Source: DATDAH01 sp963725155 (GTDB taxonomy: Bacteria; Actinomycetota; Acidimicrobiia; Acidimicrobiales; DATDAH01). Taken from it: a stretch of 64,000 nt of DNA. The stretch lies in the NCBI GenBank assembly GCA_963725155.1, contig CAVRXU010000005.1, forward strand, positions 744,001 through 808,000, read 5' to 3'. This document shows positions 62,188-64,000 of the stretch, piece by piece (within the stretch, counting starts at the first letter, position 1; each line of letters starts with the position of its first letter). Made by a program: the position numbers and the translations under genes. A model generated the notes under the pieces. That model did no database searches and was not told where the DNA came from. It saw only the letters and a program-made list of their open reading frames with translations.

Positions 62188-63708
62188 TTGCGTGCTGTTC
62201 GGCGTTTCGGGATTGTCGTATTGGCTCTGACCGCGGGAGTGCTCGCCGTCCCGATCGCGGACGTGCTCCCCGCCGCGGCATCGGCGCCGCCACCGGCTGC
62301 CGGGTGTGCGCTCAGGACCGCGACGTTCACCAACAGCACTCCGGTCGCCATACCCACCGGGCCGGCGGTGGTGTCCTCCAACATCGTGGTCTCCGGCGCA
62401 GGCGCCTACCTGCGGGACGCCGACGTCCAGACGTTCATCACCCACACCTTCGCCGCTGACCTCGATGTCACGGTCCAGTCGCCGGCGGGGACGATCGTGA
62501 CACTGACCTCGGACAACGGGGCGGGCAACGACAACGTGTTCAACGGCACCGTCTGGGATGACGACGCCAACCCGGGCGGCCAGGTGCCCTACGTGACCAA
62601 CAACGGGCTGGCCTCCGACCACGCCTATGTCAACCTCACCCTGGCCAGCCCCTTGGTGCCCGAGGAGGCCATGGGGGCCTTCGTCGGCGAGAACCCGAAC
62701 GGGACCTGGACCCTGACCGTTTCCGACGACCTGGCCGGCGACGGCGGCAGCCTCGACAGCTGGGGGCTCACGCTGGCCACCCTGGCCGCCGCGCCCACCA
62801 CCTCGGTCGCGAGCTTCAGCAACCCGACCGATGTCGCCATTCCGACCGGTCCCGCAGTCGTCTCGTCGAGCATCGTGGTGGCAGGAGCACCTACGTACCT
62901 GCAGGACGTGAACGCGCAGACGTTCATCGCCCACACCTTCGCCGCTGACCTCGATGTCACGGTCCAATCGCCGGCGGGGACGATCGTGACACTGACCTCG
63001 GACAACGGGGCGGGCAACGACAACGTGTTCAACGGCACCGTCTGGGATGACGACGCCAACCCGGGCGGCCAGGTGCCCTACGTGACCAACAACGGAGTGG
63101 CCACGGACCACGCGTACGTGAACCTCACCGCGGCCAACCCGTTGGTGCCCGAGGAGGCCATGGGGGCCTTCATCGGCGAGAACCCGAACGGGACCTGGAC
63201 CCTGACCGCCTCCGACGACCTCGCCGGCGACGGCGGGACCATCGACAGCTGGGGTCTCGCCCTCACCGGTGGAAGCTGCCCATTCCGGCCTGACGGTCGG
63301 ATCAAGCGCGGCCTGGCGGGGACGATGGTCGGCAACAACACCTACAACGGGACCGGCATCCACCAGACCCGGACCGGGGCCGCCCACGCGGGCCAGAGCG
63401 TCACCTACTACCTGTCGTTCCAGAACGATTCCCAGGTCAACGACGCCCTGCGCATCAGGGGTCGGGCCGGGGGTGGTGCCTTCAGCATCGTCTACCGGCA
63501 CGGAGCGACGAACATCACCAGTCAGGTGGTCGCCGGCACCTTCGTGACCCCGAGCCTGGCCCCCCAGGCCGCCTACTCGATTCGGGCCGTCGTGACGGTG
63601 CACAACAGTGCCCCCCTCCACAGCTCCCAGACCCGCAAGGTGAGGGTCAGGTCGGCCAGCGACACCACGCGGACCGACGTCGTCCGGTTCATCACCAGCC
63701 GGAACTGA
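62188..63708 (+). CDS. Secreted protein with two tandem P-domain-like repeats
   Basis: This 506-residue secreted protein starts at TTG 62188, with a GGAAGGGG ribosome site. It has a signal peptide (IVVLALTAGVLAVPIADVLP, cut near AASA), then two repeats of about 163 residues. Each has VSSxIVVxG, FAADLDVTVQSPAGTIVTLT, DNVFNGTVWDDDANPGG, MGAFxGENPNGTWTLT, DDLAGDGGxxDSWGL. This is the proprotein convertase P-domain (P/Homo B) pattern, with the calcium-like Asp residues. No protease domain is attached. A C-terminal beta domain of about 150 residues (VTYYLSFQNDSQVNDALRIR) follows. It may be a surface or adhesive protein. Confidence 0.82.
   Translation: MRAVRRFGIVVLALTAGVLAVPIADVLPAAASAPPPAAGCALRTATFTNSTPVAIPTGPAVVSSNIVVSGAGAYLRDADVQTFITHTFAADLDVTVQSPAGTIVTLTSDNGAGNDNVFNGTVWDDDANPGGQVPYVTNNGLASDHAYVNLTLASPLVPEEAMGAFVGENPNGTWTLTVSDDLAGDGGSLDSWGLTLATLAAAPTTSVASFSNPTDVAIPTGPAVVSSSIVVAGAPTYLQDVNAQTFIAHTFAADLDVTVQSPAGTIVTLTSDNGAGNDNVFNGTVWDDDANPGGQVPYVTNNGVATDHAYVNLTAANPLVPEEAMGAFIGENPNGTWTLTASDDLAGDGGTIDSWGLALTGGSCPFRPDGRIKRGLAGTMVGNNTYNGTGIHQTRTGAAHAGQSVTYYLSFQNDSQVNDALRIRGRAGGGAFSIVYRHGATNITSQVVAGTFVTPSLAPQAAYSIRAVVTVHNSAPLHSSQTRKVRVRSASDTTRTDVVRFITSRN
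62441..62606 (+). repeat. Intragenic repeat A of secreted protein
   Basis: These 166 bases are identical to 62930-63095 except for one base seen (CCAGTCG versus CCAATCG). The 489-bp offset equals 163 codons. Confidence 0.9.
62930..63095 (+). repeat. Intragenic repeat B of secreted protein
   Basis: This is the partner of 62441-62606. Sequence outside this core and a second core near the GENPNGTW codons is more diverged, which suggests local gene conversion. Confidence 0.9.
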
Positions 63709-63717
63709 CCCGAGCGC

Positions 63718-63760
63718 ACGGGCCCACGGTCACCCGCGGGTAGAACGCCCGTGGGCCCGT
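63718..63760 (+). terminator. 12-bp inverted repeat after secreted-protein gene, overlapping tRNA-like start
   Basis: ACGGGCCCACGG (63718-63729) pairs with CCGTGGGCCCGT (63749-63760) around a 19-base loop, ten bases after the stop. The right arm contains the GGGCCCG acceptor strand of the tRNA-like fragment. It may end the upstream transcript. Confidence 0.6.
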
Positions 63761-63784
63761 AGCTCAGTGGTCAGAGCCAGCGAC
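63753..63784 (+). pseudogene. 5' half of a tRNA-Met-like gene
   Basis: GGGCCCGTAGCTCAGTGGTC, then AGAGCCAGCGAC, gives acceptor 5' strand, complete D arm (GCTC/GAGC) and the 5' side of the anticodon stem (AGCGA) as in actinobacterial elongator tRNA-Met. After the first loop base the sequence departs (ACACTCCTG). No 3' anticodon strand, T arm or 3' acceptor is found up to 64000. It is a fragment, an integration scar, or a gene split by inserted DNA. Confidence 0.65.
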
Positions 63785-63953
63785 ACACTCCTGTTCAGAG
63801 CCCTTGTCTTTGGACAGGAGGTCGACGCCGCCGTCCGTTGACATCGACCGGCCGCATCCTGGCTCGATGACTCCAGGAGGCGGGACATCGTGATCGACAT
63901 TACGGTCGCGCCGATGCGGGTCGATCGGTCCCGCGTAGCAGGAGGGGATAGCA

Positions 63954-64000
63954 ATGGGCTACATCTCGTTTGCATTGACCAGGCCGGTACCCGACGAGTG
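63954..64000 (+). CDS. Start of an unidentified gene (3' partial)
   Basis: ATG 63954 follows a strong AGGAGGGG ribosome site by six bases. The first codons read MGYISFALTRPVPDE. The frame is open to the right edge. Too little is present to name a family. Confidence 0.5.
   Translation, partial: MGYISFALTRPVPDE

Noticed and set aside
63661..63784. Circularly permuted tRNA (3' half upstream of the 5' half)
   Set aside because: The upstream ACGGGCCCACGG looks like a 3' acceptor strand, but no T arm or 3' anticodon strand precedes it; that DNA codes for the secreted protein.

Overview
The window reads as one chromosomal stretch of a high-GC actinobacterium. The best fit is class Acidimicrobiia (Iamia/Ilumatobacter-like); this is inference. 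It rests on G+C near 70 percent, many GTG starts, stop/start overlaps of the ATGA/GTGA type, a BldD-type regulator, a DUF222/HNH (13E12) protein, an actinobacterial Flp/Tad operon and a PAC2 protein. Many genes carry a TANNNT -10 hexamer only 6-8 bases before the start codon, which suggests leaderless mRNAs. No CRISPR array, rRNA gene or complete insertion sequence is visible.

Layout. 0-2.6 kb: end of a branched-chain amino-acid-type ABC transporter (ATPase and binding protein). 2.6-6.1 kb: PAC2 protein, APH-like phosphotransferase and thioredoxin/YbbN protein. 5.4-11.3 kb: competence and housekeeping block comEA, comEC, folP, holA. The comEC-folP junction is present twice, and a small lower-GC two-gene cassette lies between the copies. 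11.4-15.2 kb: frameshifted HNH protein, rpsT and lepA.

15.2-30.1 kb holds two nitrogen-assimilation loci. Locus 1 is amt, then a cation/proton antiporter fused to a GlnD-like, ACT-containing tail, then a small membrane protein and a winged-helix regulator. Locus 2 is a second amt, two P-II genes, a second winged-helix regulator, another small membrane protein, and a stand-alone copy of the regulator's N-terminal domain. hrcA-dnaJ-rsmE, bldD and hemW lie between them. Four promoters in these loci share a TTCAN-n6-GAMAC motif with the 11-bp spacing of GlnR boxes. I consider this set, the GlnD-like antiporter plus the short-N-domain regulator/membrane-protein modules, the best candidate for an undescribed system.

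30.2-38.4 kb: an 11-gene minus-strand Flp/Tad operon (CpaB, TadZ, TadA, TadB, TadC, pilin-like protein, three TadE-like proteins) that ends with a kinase-fold protein lacking catalytic residues and a LysM membrane protein. 38.5-49 kb: HTH protein, phoH-ybeY-corC-era, dinG, uppS-recO-nhaA, then a two-component system with a DUF4097 protein. 50-61 kb: two RDD proteins, glyQS, a methyltransferase, ppdK, a TerC protein, and dnaG-rpoD. 61-64 kb: tRNA-Asn, a cupin, a secreted protein with two nearly identical P-domain-like repeats, a 5' half of a tRNA-Met-like gene, and the start of one more gene.

Sequence quality. Four genes (binding protein, HNH protein, uppS, dnaG) each carry one single-base frameshift. 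At least three lie at G or C runs, and two of the four genes are essential. Sequencing or assembly error is therefore more likely than true loss.
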